Source: Neofusicoccum parvum
Lineage: Eukaryota > Ascomycota > Dothideomycetes > Botryosphaeriales > Botryosphaeriaceae
Assembly: GCA_020912385.1 (NCBI GenBank)
Contig: CP087213.1
Location: 2,232,001-2,296,000 of the forward strand
Direction: 5' to 3'
DNA length: 64,000 nt
The translations under genes and the position numbers were made by a program. Positions 33,077-42,900 of the stretch are shown piece after piece (position 1 is the first letter of the stretch; the number at the start of each line of letters is the position of its first letter). The notes below the pieces were generated by a model that searched no databases, was not told the origin of the DNA, and saw only the letters and a list, made by a program, of their open reading frames with translations.

Positions 33077-34375
33077 CTACTTGTCGGGCGTTTGGACCTG
33101 GCCAGGCAAGTGATTGAAGCTGCAGTTGGGTGTCCGACACGGCTTGTACCAGCACTGGATCTTGATGTGCGTATACACGCAGCCAGAAGTCTTGCACTCA
33201 ATCCCATTCCGGCACAGCCCCCTATCCCGATGCACGTATTTGCAGCCCGAGACATCGCAACGCGTCCCCCGGCGACACAGCGTCAGGTGTGAGAACTTGC
33301 AGCCTGGCGTCCTGCAATCCCAGATTGTCCGGCAAGCAGGCGCGTGCTTGTACCTGCAAGTGGGCCACCTGCAGCGGCCACCGTTACAACACGGCGAGGG
33401 GTGCTTGTAAGGGCAATCCGGCCTGTAGCAGGCGGAGCCCTGGTGGCACGGCGACTCGCGCTTCGCGGCGGGCGTCATCTCGCGCTTGACGATGACCATG
33501 ACCTCCTCGGCCGCGACGAAGCCCACCGTGCCCTTCTTCTCCAGCCGCGCCGCCAGGAACAGCCAGCGGTAGCGCGGGTCGTGCTCATCCTCAGCCCTGG
33601 CGCGCAGCAGCCAGGCCACGCGCTCGTCGCGCCCGTCGATACCGCCGTGCGCCGCGCGCACGAAGTCCTGCGCCATCTCGCGCAGCTTCCACTGCCCGCG
33701 CTGCTCGCGCTCGCACGTCAGCTTGCCGCCCATCACGCCCGTCGCGCGCAGCAGCGTGTAGCACTCCAGCCGCGTCCCCGGGACGCGCGCGTGGCCGGCC
33801 GGGGGCCCGCCTCCCTCCTTCTTCCGCCGCTGCACCGCCTGCGCGTACGCCGCCGCCGGCTTCCCCTTCGCACCACCACCGCCTCCGACTGCTTTATCCT
33901 TCTTCCCGGCCCCCTCGTCTTCCTCCTCTTCCTCCTGCTCCACCTCCACCCTCCCCGGCCGCTCCAGCCCCCCGTCCATCCGCGCCAGGAACGAGTCGAA
34001 CCGCGTGACCACGAACTCCAGCGTCGCCAGGATCTCCTCGAACCGCTTCTCGTCCGCGACCACCCACTTGACCTTCCCGACGCCGCCCATCTTCTTCCCT
34101 CCGGCGTACCGCTCCAGGATGCCGCCGCAGTCGCGCAGCGCCCCGTCGAAGATGGCGAGGAAGCGCTGCAGCCGCGCGGCCTCGGCCGGCTGGTTGGCGA
34201 GGAGTGTGGCTTTGTGCGCGACCAGGTCGTGCGCCTGCTCGATCTCGAGCACCAGGGCGTCGATCTTGTGGCGCGCGGCGCGCAGCTGGTGCGGGGCGGA
34301 GAGGAGGGCGGTGGAGATGTGGGTGGCGAGGGCGGTGAGGGCGAGGATGTCGGAGAGGGTGAGGGGGAAGGCCAT
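33077..34375 (-). CDS. CCCH zinc-finger protein with six Nab2-type fingers
   Basis: A single-exon protein of 432 aa. The C-terminal 120 residues contain six consecutive fingers of the form C-x5-C-x4-C-x3-H (the last C-x4-C-x4-C-x3-H), for example CHQGSACYRPDCPYKH, CRTIWDCRTPGCKFSH and CRNGIECKTSGCVYTH. This spacing is that of Nab2/ZC3H14 poly(A)-binding fingers rather than the C-x8-C-x5-C-x3-H type. The N-terminal 110 residues (LTLSDILALTALATHI, APHQLRAARHKIDALVLEIEQAHDLV) are helical and resemble the N-terminal modules of fungal signalling and incompatibility proteins; this is only a resemblance. A Glu-rich linker and a middle domain (YTLLRATGVMGG, YRWLFLAARLEKKGTVGFVA) lie between. RNA binding is likely; the process is unknown. 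Confidence 0.85.
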   Translation of the reverse strand: MAFPLTLSDILALTALATHISTALLSAPHQLRAARHKIDALVLEIEQAHDLVAHKATLLANQPAEAARLQRFLAIFDGALRDCGGILERYAGGKKMGGVGKVKWVVADEKRFEEILATLEFVVTRFDSFLARMDGGLERPGRVEVEQEEEEEDEGAGKKDKAVGGGGGAKGKPAAAYAQAVQRRKKEGGGPPAGHARVPGTRLECYTLLRATGVMGGKLTCEREQRGQWKLREMAQDFVRAAHGGIDGRDERVAWLLRARAEDEHDPRYRWLFLAARLEKKGTVGFVAAEEVMVIVKREMTPAAKRESPCHQGSACYRPDCPYKHPSPCCNGGRCRWPTCRYKHAPACRTIWDCRTPGCKFSHLTLCRRGTRCDVSGCKYVHRDRGLCRNGIECKTSGCVYTHIKIQCWYKPCRTPNCSFNHLPGQVQTPDK

Positions 34376-35066
34376 GTTTCTCTCGTCTCCCCTTTTTTTT
34401 TGGCTCTTTTTTTTGGTGCTTTGGTTCTCCGGCCAGGTGGGTTTCCTCCTCTTTTCTTTGCCTGGGTGGGCGAGGTGGTGCGGGGTACAAGCCGCTTCGG
34501 TGGGGTTTCTGGGCTCTTTTCTTGCCTGGCTGTCTGCTTTCTTGCCGGACGGCTGCGGTGGTGGGGTTTGAGGACGTGGCCTGGGGTTTCGGGTTGGGAG
34601 GTGGTTGTTAAGGATTCGTTTCTGCGGAGGCGGTGCTGTTGCCTGCTTGCTTGCGGCTGTGCGCGGTGGTGTTCAGCTGCGGCTGACTTGCATTGTCTTA
34701 CGTGCGATCTGCGGCTAGTTCCGGTCGTTGCTAACGTACTGGTCTGGTTTCTCAGACGCGGAGGTGTTGGTAAATAGGTCTTCAGTGTATGATCGCCGCT
34801 TTGGGACTGTTCGTGGCTCAACTCTTCAATTTCGTAGATTACTATTTACACACTCGAACGTATCCCGCGCGCGGGGTTCCATCTCAACGACACTGCTCCA
34901 TGTACCAATCAGGACCCTAATGGCGTCATTGCAGATAAGCTTATTCTCGTGGAATGGGGGCCAGATGGAAGGTCTTGAGACATGCCGGCAGCAGCGGCAA
35001 AACACCTGCAATCGGTCCACCAACCACAGACAAACCCACCCGACACCCACCAACCCCGACTCCTCC
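34376..35066. other. Intergenic between the CCCH gene and the secreted hydrolase gene
   Basis: This holds the promoter of the CCCH gene (transcribed leftward), with T-rich leader sequence at 34390-34415, and the 3' flank of the hydrolase gene. Long plus-strand frames across here are antisense or compositional. Confidence 0.5.
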
Positions 35067-36062
35067 TCACGCCCCAAGCCAGCAAAGCAGCGCAGCGTGG
35101 TATGCATCCGGATCCTGCACCTGCGGCGAATGGCCCAGATCCGCAAACTCGACCAGGTCGGCGCGCGGGATCTTCTGGGCCGTCTGCTTGCCCAGCACGT
35201 CGTAGTGGCCGAGCAGCGGCTGCACGTCGGCGGGGGCCCACTGCTTGCCGATGGCAGTGTTGTCCCTGGCGCCGATCAGCAGCAGCGTCGGCATGGCCAG
35301 CAGCGGGAACTCGTAGACGACGGGCTGCGTCAGCACCGCCTCGGTGGTCAGCGCCATGTCGAACGCGAAGGTCGCGCCCTCACCGGGCAGCTCGTACAGC
35401 GAGACCAGCATGTCGACCCAGACGTCGTACGCCGGCTTCCACGTGTTGACGTAGTACGTCGCCTGCTGGTACGCGCGGATGCTGCTGTAGTTGGACGCCA
35501 GCTCCGTCGCGTACAGCGCGTCGATCGACCGGTACGGCACCCCCAGCGCCTTCCAGTCCTCCAGCCCCAGCGGGTTGGTCAGCACCAGCCGCGTGGTGAG
35601 CGCCGGGTACATCAGCGCGAAGCGCGTCGCGAGCATGCCGCCCATCGAGTGGCCGAGGATGGTGGCCTGCGCGACGCCGAGCGAGGCCAGGATGGCGTGC
35701 GTGTTGAGCACCAGCTGCTGCAGCGAGTACTGGTACGCCGCCGGCTTGGACGACTTGCAGAAGCCGATCTGGTCGGGGATGACGACGCGGTAGCCGTGCG
35801 AGGCCAGCACGCGCGCCGTGGCCTCCCAGGTGGCGCCGCAGAAGTTCTTGCCGTGGAGGAGCACGACGGTTTCATTTTTGGTGCCGTTGGTGGGCGCCAC
35901 GTCCATGTAGGCCATGGAGAGCTGCTGGGTCTGGGAGGTGAGGTTTTGGTAGTGGATGGGCCATGGGTACGGGTAGTCCCACTTGCTGGGGGGGACTACA
36001 ATGCTGCTCGAGACGGCCGTGAGCAGCGCCAGGAAGACGGCGATTGTACTGTGGCAGCGCAT
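35067..36062 (-). CDS. Secreted alpha/beta hydrolase
   Basis: A single-exon alpha/beta-hydrolase of 331 aa. The start at 36062 gives a signal peptide (MRCHSTIAVFLALLTAVSSS); in-frame ATGs further upstream would bury it. Motifs: the oxyanion strand VVLLHGKNFCGATWE, DQIGFCKSSKP, the nucleophile elbow ILGHSMGGMLATRFA (Ser in GHSMG), the acid loop LLLIGARDNTAIGKQW and the catalytic His in FADLGHSPQVQDPDAYH. The pattern resembles bacterial and fungal proline iminopeptidase/haloperoxidase-like hydrolases, but the substrate is open. The neighbour 200 bp upstream is a small secreted Cys-rich protein on the same strand, so both products leave the cell. Confidence 0.9.
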   Translation of the reverse strand: MRCHSTIAVFLALLTAVSSSIVVPPSKWDYPYPWPIHYQNLTSQTQQLSMAYMDVAPTNGTKNETVVLLHGKNFCGATWEATARVLASHGYRVVIPDQIGFCKSSKPAAYQYSLQQLVLNTHAILASLGVAQATILGHSMGGMLATRFALMYPALTTRLVLTNPLGLEDWKALGVPYRSIDALYATELASNYSSIRAYQQATYYVNTWKPAYDVWVDMLVSLYELPGEGATFAFDMALTTEAVLTQPVVYEFPLLAMPTLLLIGARDNTAIGKQWAPADVQPLLGHYDVLGKQTAQKIPRADLVEFADLGHSPQVQDPDAYHAALLCWLGA

Positions 36063-36263
36063 GTTGGGAGGACGGGGCGGCAGGCAGGCGAGGAGAAATG
36101 CATTCGGGCGCGAGATGTGGGGTTTTATTGTCCTCGTCATACAGATCCTGGTCCAAATCCTCTGCCTTTTTTTCCGGCGTTCCTGCATGCACGATGGGTC
36201 TGTCAGACCAGGGGGGTGCTTGGCACCTTCCCGATGTTTACAGTCCCTCTGTATCCACTAATC

Positions 36264-36815
36264 CTACGAACAAACGGGGCTGGATGTGGGCTTCGAGACG
36301 GCGTTTGACGGGTTCGTTTGTCCGCAGCCGCTCGCCGTGCCGAGCAGCGTGTCGTCCACCGCCGCATCGTATGCGTCTCCACAATTCGGGTCGCTGTGTT
36401 TCTGTCAGCATTTGCCGGTGCTTCTGGCGTTCCGCTCATCTTACCTCGCACCGCCGCTGGCGTTCTCGAAGTACGAGCAGATGTCATGAGAGAAGCAGTC
36501 CTGCGTGTACGCATTTCCGACCGCGGTGCCCGTGCAGCCCGCGCCGCAACGGCCGTTGCAACTGTAACTACAATTGCAAGACTTGCATTAGCATTCACGC
36601 TCTGCATTGCATCTTGAGGCCCGTTGTTCCGCTTACTCTCCCGAACCGGCAGAATTGCTTCCGTAGTTGCTGCCCACGACGCCGGTGAAAGTGCATGTCT
36701 GGCCCGCGCTGTTGGTCCATGTTGCCGTCGCGGTGGCGCCCACTTTGAGGCAAGTGATGGCGGCTTCGGCGCAGACGAGGAGGCTCAGAAGAGCCGGCAG
36801 AACTATCGTCTTCAT
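36264..36815 (-). CDS. Small secreted Cys-rich protein with PLA2-like C-x2-H-D-x-C motif
   Basis: This 143-aa secreted protein is seen only after joining three exons: 36815-36637, 36567-36445 and 36393-36264. A signal peptide (MKTIVLPALLSLLVCAEAA) is followed by a mature chain with ten Cys. The core reads GNAYTQDCFSHDICSYF and then GGASDPNCGDAYDAAVDD. The C-x2-H-D-x-C segment recalls the His-Asp active site of secreted phospholipase A2, and a further acidic residue lies in the downstream N-C-G-D. I recall similar Tyr-x2-Asp-Cys...His-Asp-x-Cys...Gly-Gly-Ala proteins widely in ascomycetes without a firm function. Phase-matched introns of about 50-70 nt support the model. Candidate roles are a secreted lipase-like enzyme or an effector; neither is shown. 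Confidence 0.8.
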
Positions 36816-37307
36816 TGTCTCTATAGTCGTTTCGGGTGATGCTGTTGGATTTGAGTGCTTGCAGGGTGCAGGGGATGATCGGCTTCGGTCCTACCACCAC
36901 TGCTTTACCTCCTCCAAAAGGCGAAGGATTCGCGACTTAAAAGCTGTCGGCCAATTACCGCGGCGGAGTTAAAGAATTTCTGTGCTCCAGTGCACGGTCA
37001 CCGTATCTCGGAGCACGTCATTGTGGTTAGCGATTTGCGCAACGTCTTCCCCGAGTAATTGATACGCGAGGCTGAGATTGGTGCAAGATCCGCGTTGGAA
37101 GATGCGCTCCGGAGTTGAGCAGTGGACCGAGGAGGAGAGTGGTCGTGATTGAAAACGCCCAAAGTTACACCATTATCATATGGCTAAGCACATGCGATGC
37201 TTAATCACCTCAGCGACCACCGTTCCTAGACGTTTTCATGTACGTAGTATTCAATGTCTGTCTTTCTGTACCATTATGTTGGACCAGTGGAACCCTCTTG
37301 TAGCCAA
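36816..37307. other. Intergenic
   Basis: Promoter of the small secreted protein gene (-) and 3' flank of the Copia-broken gene (-). No coding or repeat feature is supported. Confidence 0.5.
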
Positions 37308-39565
37308 TCATGACGTGACTATCAAGACCGATGAGCGCACCTTTGCCGGAGCTTCTTCGCTGATGTATTCTCTGACCATGATGAAGTCTTTCCTTAAAAT
37401 GTACCGTATACGGGGAACATGGAATTCAAGGATGACCTGGTTATCATGGACCCTCTCCAAAAAGCCAGTAAAGTCCTTACGGCTAACGCCGAGGTACAGC
37501 TCACCTTTAGTTGGTATTCCGGAATTCTTCCCACGGTCTGTTCGTATGCCATCCGGCATTGGGGTATCGATCGTCGGGTTGGTGTCGAACAATACTGTCT
37601 CGAGCATGCTGCGAACCCGATACTTGGCGGGTCGGGATCCGCAACACTCGCCGTACATGTGATTCACCACCGTTGCGTATTGAGGCGCAATAAGGCATCG
37701 ACTGCTCATAACAGCAAAACTACTCATGAAGGAAGTTTCCCGAAGCATTGGAATCCAGCCGTGTTTTTCATCAAAGGTTTTATGACTTTCGGGCGAAATC
37801 GAGGCGGTGTTTGGTGTAGAAGTGAAAGGATACCAGGCACGGAGGTCCCCATCCTCATCCACTCCAGTGTTTTCCAATTTTGCAATGGCTCGAACGAGAG
37901 TCTCTCTCACTTTCTCTTCCCGAACGGAGGAGACCTGTGAGCCTCATCAGCGTTTGCTTCCCTCGAGACGTGTATGAAATGTGAAGGCTTACTTTGATTT
38001 GTCGGATCTTTTCACCCTGAGGCCAACACTGTAACACGCAAGAAGAAATCTCTTCAACGCTATGGTTACATTCCTGCACAGCTTCCTGATCTTTTGAAGT
38101 AGAGTTGAACCGTAGGTTCTTGTTCGCAAGTAAGATAGCCTGGCCGAGAGTGATCCTCCTTGCATTTCCTGTGCAAGCGCTGACCTCAAGCCCTACCATC
38201 ATGGTCAAGATTGGATGCAGCACCTCCTCAAGAGATAACGCATTGCACCATTCGATGATTTTGTTCTTATGTTTTGTCCCTTTGGTTCTTTTCCAAGTCC
38301 CCGATGCACCAATACCAACAATCTTACTCACGTTCCCGGTGAGCTGTACGGCGTCGAGTGCATACCTATCCTCAGATACACCAGGGAACCTCAATCTTCC
38401 AGCATACCTTTGCTGTAATGTATCCCAACTTGAGCGGCAGTGTGCGTTGATAGCGAGAGATGTTTGGGCTCTGCGTTGTTCCGACTCAGCTGGTGCTTCT
38501 GGAATCTTATTCGGTTGATATTCATCCATTCCAATCAACATAGTCGATGAAACATCGATCAGTTTTGATTCATCGTCCGAGAGACAGTTTGCGATGCTCT
38601 TGGTAATGGCTAAGCCGGACTTTGGCTCCCAATGACATGGTACTTCCCCTGCGAGAAGATCTTGATCAGGGGATTCCGGGACTCTGCACAAGACCCCCCG
38701 TTCAGTGAATATCTCAGAGAATTGGTTCGGGCACTTTTCGATAGGCCGTCCCCAAGCGGGGCCCCAGAGGTCGGTCAGAGTGTCGATGTCCATGGCGACC
38801 TTGTAACCCGATGTTCCTCGAAGATTTCGCTTGCCGAAAATCCAGATAGGGCCACCAACAAAACATTGAAGACAGGCGAGTGACATTCGATGGATGTATG
38901 TGTTCTCCGTGATTTTGATTGGGCGTCCTTTAACATCAGAGTCAAATACCGATGTATCAAAATCACAAACATGGGATCCAGCATAAGATATCATTCCGAG
39001 ACGGAGGACTGAGAACAAAACGCTGAATGCTTTGCATAGACGGTCAGTTGGTGACATCTCACTGCCTATTCCCTTTTTGTCAGCACGTATTTTTTTTTAT
39101 TTTTTTCTAAATGAGTTTAGACATACCTTGAATGCCAAATTTCCCCCAGTCAACGCTAATAGGAGAGAGGAGATGTTCTATGGCGATCACCTGCTCTGTC
39201 ATTTGGCTAGCACCGATCATGGCGTACCTTTTGTCAGGAAATTCCGATCGCTCGAAAGTTTCCATTGGCGACTGTGGTTCCAAAAACAAAAGATTCTGCA
39301 GGCTCATGTGCAACTCCACGAGATCCTCATGGAAGAAGGTCTTCACCACCGCTACTCCCTCTCGCTTTGGATCATCCACGAGAATGTTGAACTTGTCCTG
39401 GCTAAATCCTTCCTCTTTATCGAGAAGAACAAGTGCATCTACAGCTCTTCTCATCGCCTCTTCGCAGCTAGTGATAGACGGGAAGAGGTCAAATAGGCCT
39501 TCCCCTTCCTCCAACTGAAAAGAGCCTGTTCCGTTCTCCAGCCTTGGATATAAACAATGTGCAAT
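37308..39565 (-). pseudogene. 3' part of conserved fungal gene interrupted by Copia element
   Basis: This is the downstream 712 codons of a gene whose start is at 45565. Exons are 39565-39127 (cut at its 5' side by the target duplication), 39065-37993 and 37934-37308; both introns have normal GT-AG ends. Recognisable blocks are RRAVDALVLLDKEEGFSQDKF, VAMDIDTLTDLWGPAWG, HCRSSWDTLQQRYAGRLRFPG, DAVQLTGNVSKIVGIGASGT, ACTGNARRITLGQAILLANK and SCVLQCWPQGEKI. I recall these blocks from large families of uncharacterised ascomycete proteins; no catalytic motif is evident. Except for the insertion the reading frame is fully open, so the gene was probably functional until recently. The element is antisense to it. 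This part could still be transcribed from LTR-adjacent sequence. Confidence 0.8.
39561..39565. repeat. Target-site duplication, left copy (gcaat)
   Basis: Five bases identical to 45051-45055 directly flank the left LTR. They mark the integration site inside the host exon. Confidence 0.92.
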
Positions 39566-39781
39566 TGTCAACCACATTGGCCCGCAATCACGTGTTTTAC
39601 CTCCTTGTTCCACATGCGTTTTACTACTTGCCTTGTTACTACACCATACACCTACCCCTGCACAAGTCATTCACCCTAGTTATACGTATTTCCGTAAATC
39701 CGATCATTACACCTATATAGCAAGATTCTGTAGCAACAATAAGAAAACCAGCGGTGTCTTACTTTCTCGCGCAGTTCGACA
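39566..39781 (+). repeat. 5' LTR of Copia element
   Basis: This 216-bp long terminal repeat begins TGTCAACC and ends TTCGACA, with the usual TG...CA ends. By eye it matches the right LTR (44835-45050) at every base, which implies very recent insertion. It includes a TATATAG tract at 39714-39720 that may serve as the promoter TATA element. Confidence 0.95.
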
Positions 39782-39792
39782 GTTATGAGCCC
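39782..39792 (+). other. Primer-binding site, half-tRNA initiator-Met type
   Basis: The 11 bases directly after the LTR, GTTATGAGCCC, are complementary to the anticodon arm GGGCTCATAAC of fungal initiator Met tRNA (sequence as in yeast). This fits the copia mode of priming by a cleaved 5' half of the tRNA rather than by its 3' end. Confidence 0.7.
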
Positions 39793-39948
39793 GGAAGCGC
39801 ATACCACGCGCCAATGAGCATTCTTTCAAGCAAAACCTTCTACAACAAGTCTTTCTCTACTACACACTGCGATGAGCAAGCAGTTTACTACTTACTTTTC
39901 CAAGTAACTACACGCAACAGCACGCGGTAGTTTACTTCAGCCCTTACC

Positions 39949-42900
39949 ATGGCAGAACTTCCAAAAAAGACCGTCATTTTATCCAAAGCATCAGATTGGG
40001 ATAAATGGCTTTACTTGGTGCAAAGCCGCGCCAAAACGACACGCATTTGGGATCTTATAGATCCATCAAAAGCAACCAAGCCTACACAGCTTACAGAACC
40101 ACAATTCCCGGAACTTTCTGAGCCAAGAGAAGGCCAAGCTATCACCCCAGAAGCCTATGAGACCTACAAGGCTCAATCAGGCCGATACCGAGACCTTTTT
40201 ACACGATTTGAACGCCAAGAGAAGGCCCTTTCGGACCTTACAACCTACATTCAGTCCTCAATCTCAATCGACAATCTTTCCTTCATTATTTCAACAGAAC
40301 CTCATCCCTGGAACATTCTCAGAGCACTGAAGAAGCGCCTTGCACCCACAGATCAAGCAAGACTCATGGAGCTTGAACTTCAATACCGACAGCTCTGCAA
40401 GCCACCTAAACTTCAAGGCATCGAGCAATGGCTCAAGCAATGGGAAACCTTTTACACAGAAGCAACCAAGCACAAGCTTTGGGAAGTAGAAGGACAAAAG
40501 CCCATCAGAGACTTCCTCTTTGCCCTCCAGCCAATAGAACCTGCCTTTGTTGCAGCCTGTCAAGCCCAACAGATGAATCCCCTCACGGAAATCACAGACC
40601 TGTTTACCTTGATTGAGCACTGCCGCAAGACGCACCGAGAGAACCAAGCCAACAAGCCACTGAAGACCGGTGCCTCTCACTCAGCCTTCCCAGCCAACTT
40701 CCAAGGCAGACAGCTTCCAAACCCTCCACTCTGTGAATGTGGACAGACCCATTGGATTTCTGAATGTCCCTATCTGAATCCTGATATACGTCAAAAAGAT
40801 TGGAAGCCAGACCAGGTGATCCAAGGAAAGATCCAGAAGAAAATGCAGGACTCAGCATTCAAGGGTAGAGTGAACTATTCACTTGCAAAGAACAAGAGAA
40901 TCCAGGAGTTCAGAACCGCGAGAGCAAGCCAGAACACTCAAGAATCAGGGCAGCAAAACCAACAGCAACAGCAGGAGCATCATACAATGACCGCGCACCA
41001 CTCCTCATTCTCAGCCACAAGCAACAGCTTACAGGACTCATGGATCTTGGATTCAGGATCAGACATCCACGTGTGCAACCAAACCATGCTCCCACGGTTC
41101 AGAAAGACACGAGATGCAGTTCCCAATACAGGCCTCAAATCTGGTACTCAGATCTGCCCAATTGAAGCATGGGGAACGCTGGATATCTACGTTCAGACAG
41201 AGAATGGCCAGTCAACCATTACTCTAACAGAAGTTGCTCTTGTTCCACTACTCATGACCAATCTTGTGTCAGTGGATGTTGCATTGAGCAAAGGCTATTA
41301 CTGGGACACTCAGAATATGCAGCTGGCTCGACATGGAAACCATGTTTGTAAAGTTCAGCGGCATCAAGGCCTATTCCTCCTGGAAAACAACTCCATCTCA
41401 GCCAAGACCGGATATACTGCAAATCCAGCCTCCATCCGAGCCTCCACTGCAGAGAAATGGCATAGAACTCTTGCTCATGCCAACTCAGAAGTGATTGAAC
41501 ACCTACAAAGCAATGTAGAAGGAGCATCAGTCACCTCAGGCCTCAGTGTTCCCAAGACTGCCCAATGTCAGACCTGTGCGCTTTCCAAAGCACACAAAAT
41601 CATCTCAAGAAGCCCAGACAAAGAAGAGGACTCTCAGAAACCTTTCTTCCGAATCTCATTTGATCTTATTGAGATGCAAAGAGCCTATAACCAAGACAAG
41701 TGGATTTCCCACTTTGCATGCACCAAAACGAACTTCACTTTCGTGTTTACCCACCCAAATAAGTCAGACATCCTACACCTCATTCGATTCGTCATCAAAA
41801 TGATTGAAACACGCTATGGGAGAACAGTGGCGTTCTTTAGAACAGATGGAGAACGTACAATTGGATGGGAAGCCAAAGACTTTCTCGAAAGCAAGGGAAT
41901 TACCTTGGAAACCTCCTCACCAGATACACCCGAGCAAAATGGACATGCTGAACGCTCAGGAGGTATACTTCTTACCAAAGCAAGAGCGCTACGCATTGGT
42001 GCACTTATTCCTGAGTCCATTTGGCCAGAAATCATCAAGACAGCCGGCCATATCCACAACAGGACTCCTACGAGAAAGCATAACTGGAAAACACCATTTG
42101 AGAAGGTCACAAGCAAGAAACCAAACATTTCACACCTCAAAGTATTTGGCTGCAGAGCGTATGCACTAAGGAAAGGGCTTCCACGTACGCAGAAGCTCGC
42201 AGAGCGCGCACACCTTGGTCACCTCGTTGGATACGATTCAACGAACATCTTCCGTATCTGGATACCTAGCCAAGAAAGAGTGATTCGTACTAGAGACGTT
42301 CTTTTCAATGAAGACGAATTCTACAATCCAGAGGACCCAGATCTCACACAACTACTCCAAGAAAAACCTTCAGAATTCATTCAAACGTTGGAAGTTCCAG
42401 TACTGCCTGAACTACCACAGGTAGAAGACCAAATGGAAGATGAGATTGTGGTACAAGTCCCTACCTATCATGCCACACAACAAGAAGATGGTCCAGGTCA
42501 GAGGACTACCCAAGACCAAGGGGGTGAATCAGATAATAGCTCTGATCACGTGCTACAGCAACCAACACAACAGCACTTAGATCAAGCTCCAGATCAGCCC
42601 TTAGAGCAGCAAACAGACCAGTCAACCAAAGAAAATCAACAAATTCCCACTCCAGGTCCTTCAGATCAAGAAAGCAATTCAGATGGCCAACCGTATGAAA
42701 TCCAATCACCTGACCAAGAAGTGGAAGATAACACGTTACGTCTTCCACGCCTTCTTCCCGTACAATACGACACCCCGCCTGCGCCTGGCGCAGCGCGAGG
42801 TAATAGAGCACCAAGAGGGAACCTAATATCTGCAGAATTCAGCCAGGAAAACATCGTTCAGGACCAACAGCACCAAGGAGGACCAAGACGTTCTACACGA

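Noticed and set aside
33344..34777. 477-codon plus-strand frame over the CCCH gene
   Set aside because: It is antisense to the zinc-finger gene and reflects high GC; no domain is seen.
34728..36308. 526-codon plus-strand frame over the secreted hydrolase
   Set aside because: It is antisense to the alpha/beta hydrolase with signal peptide and full catalytic triad; it has low-complexity Arg/Val-rich composition and no motif.
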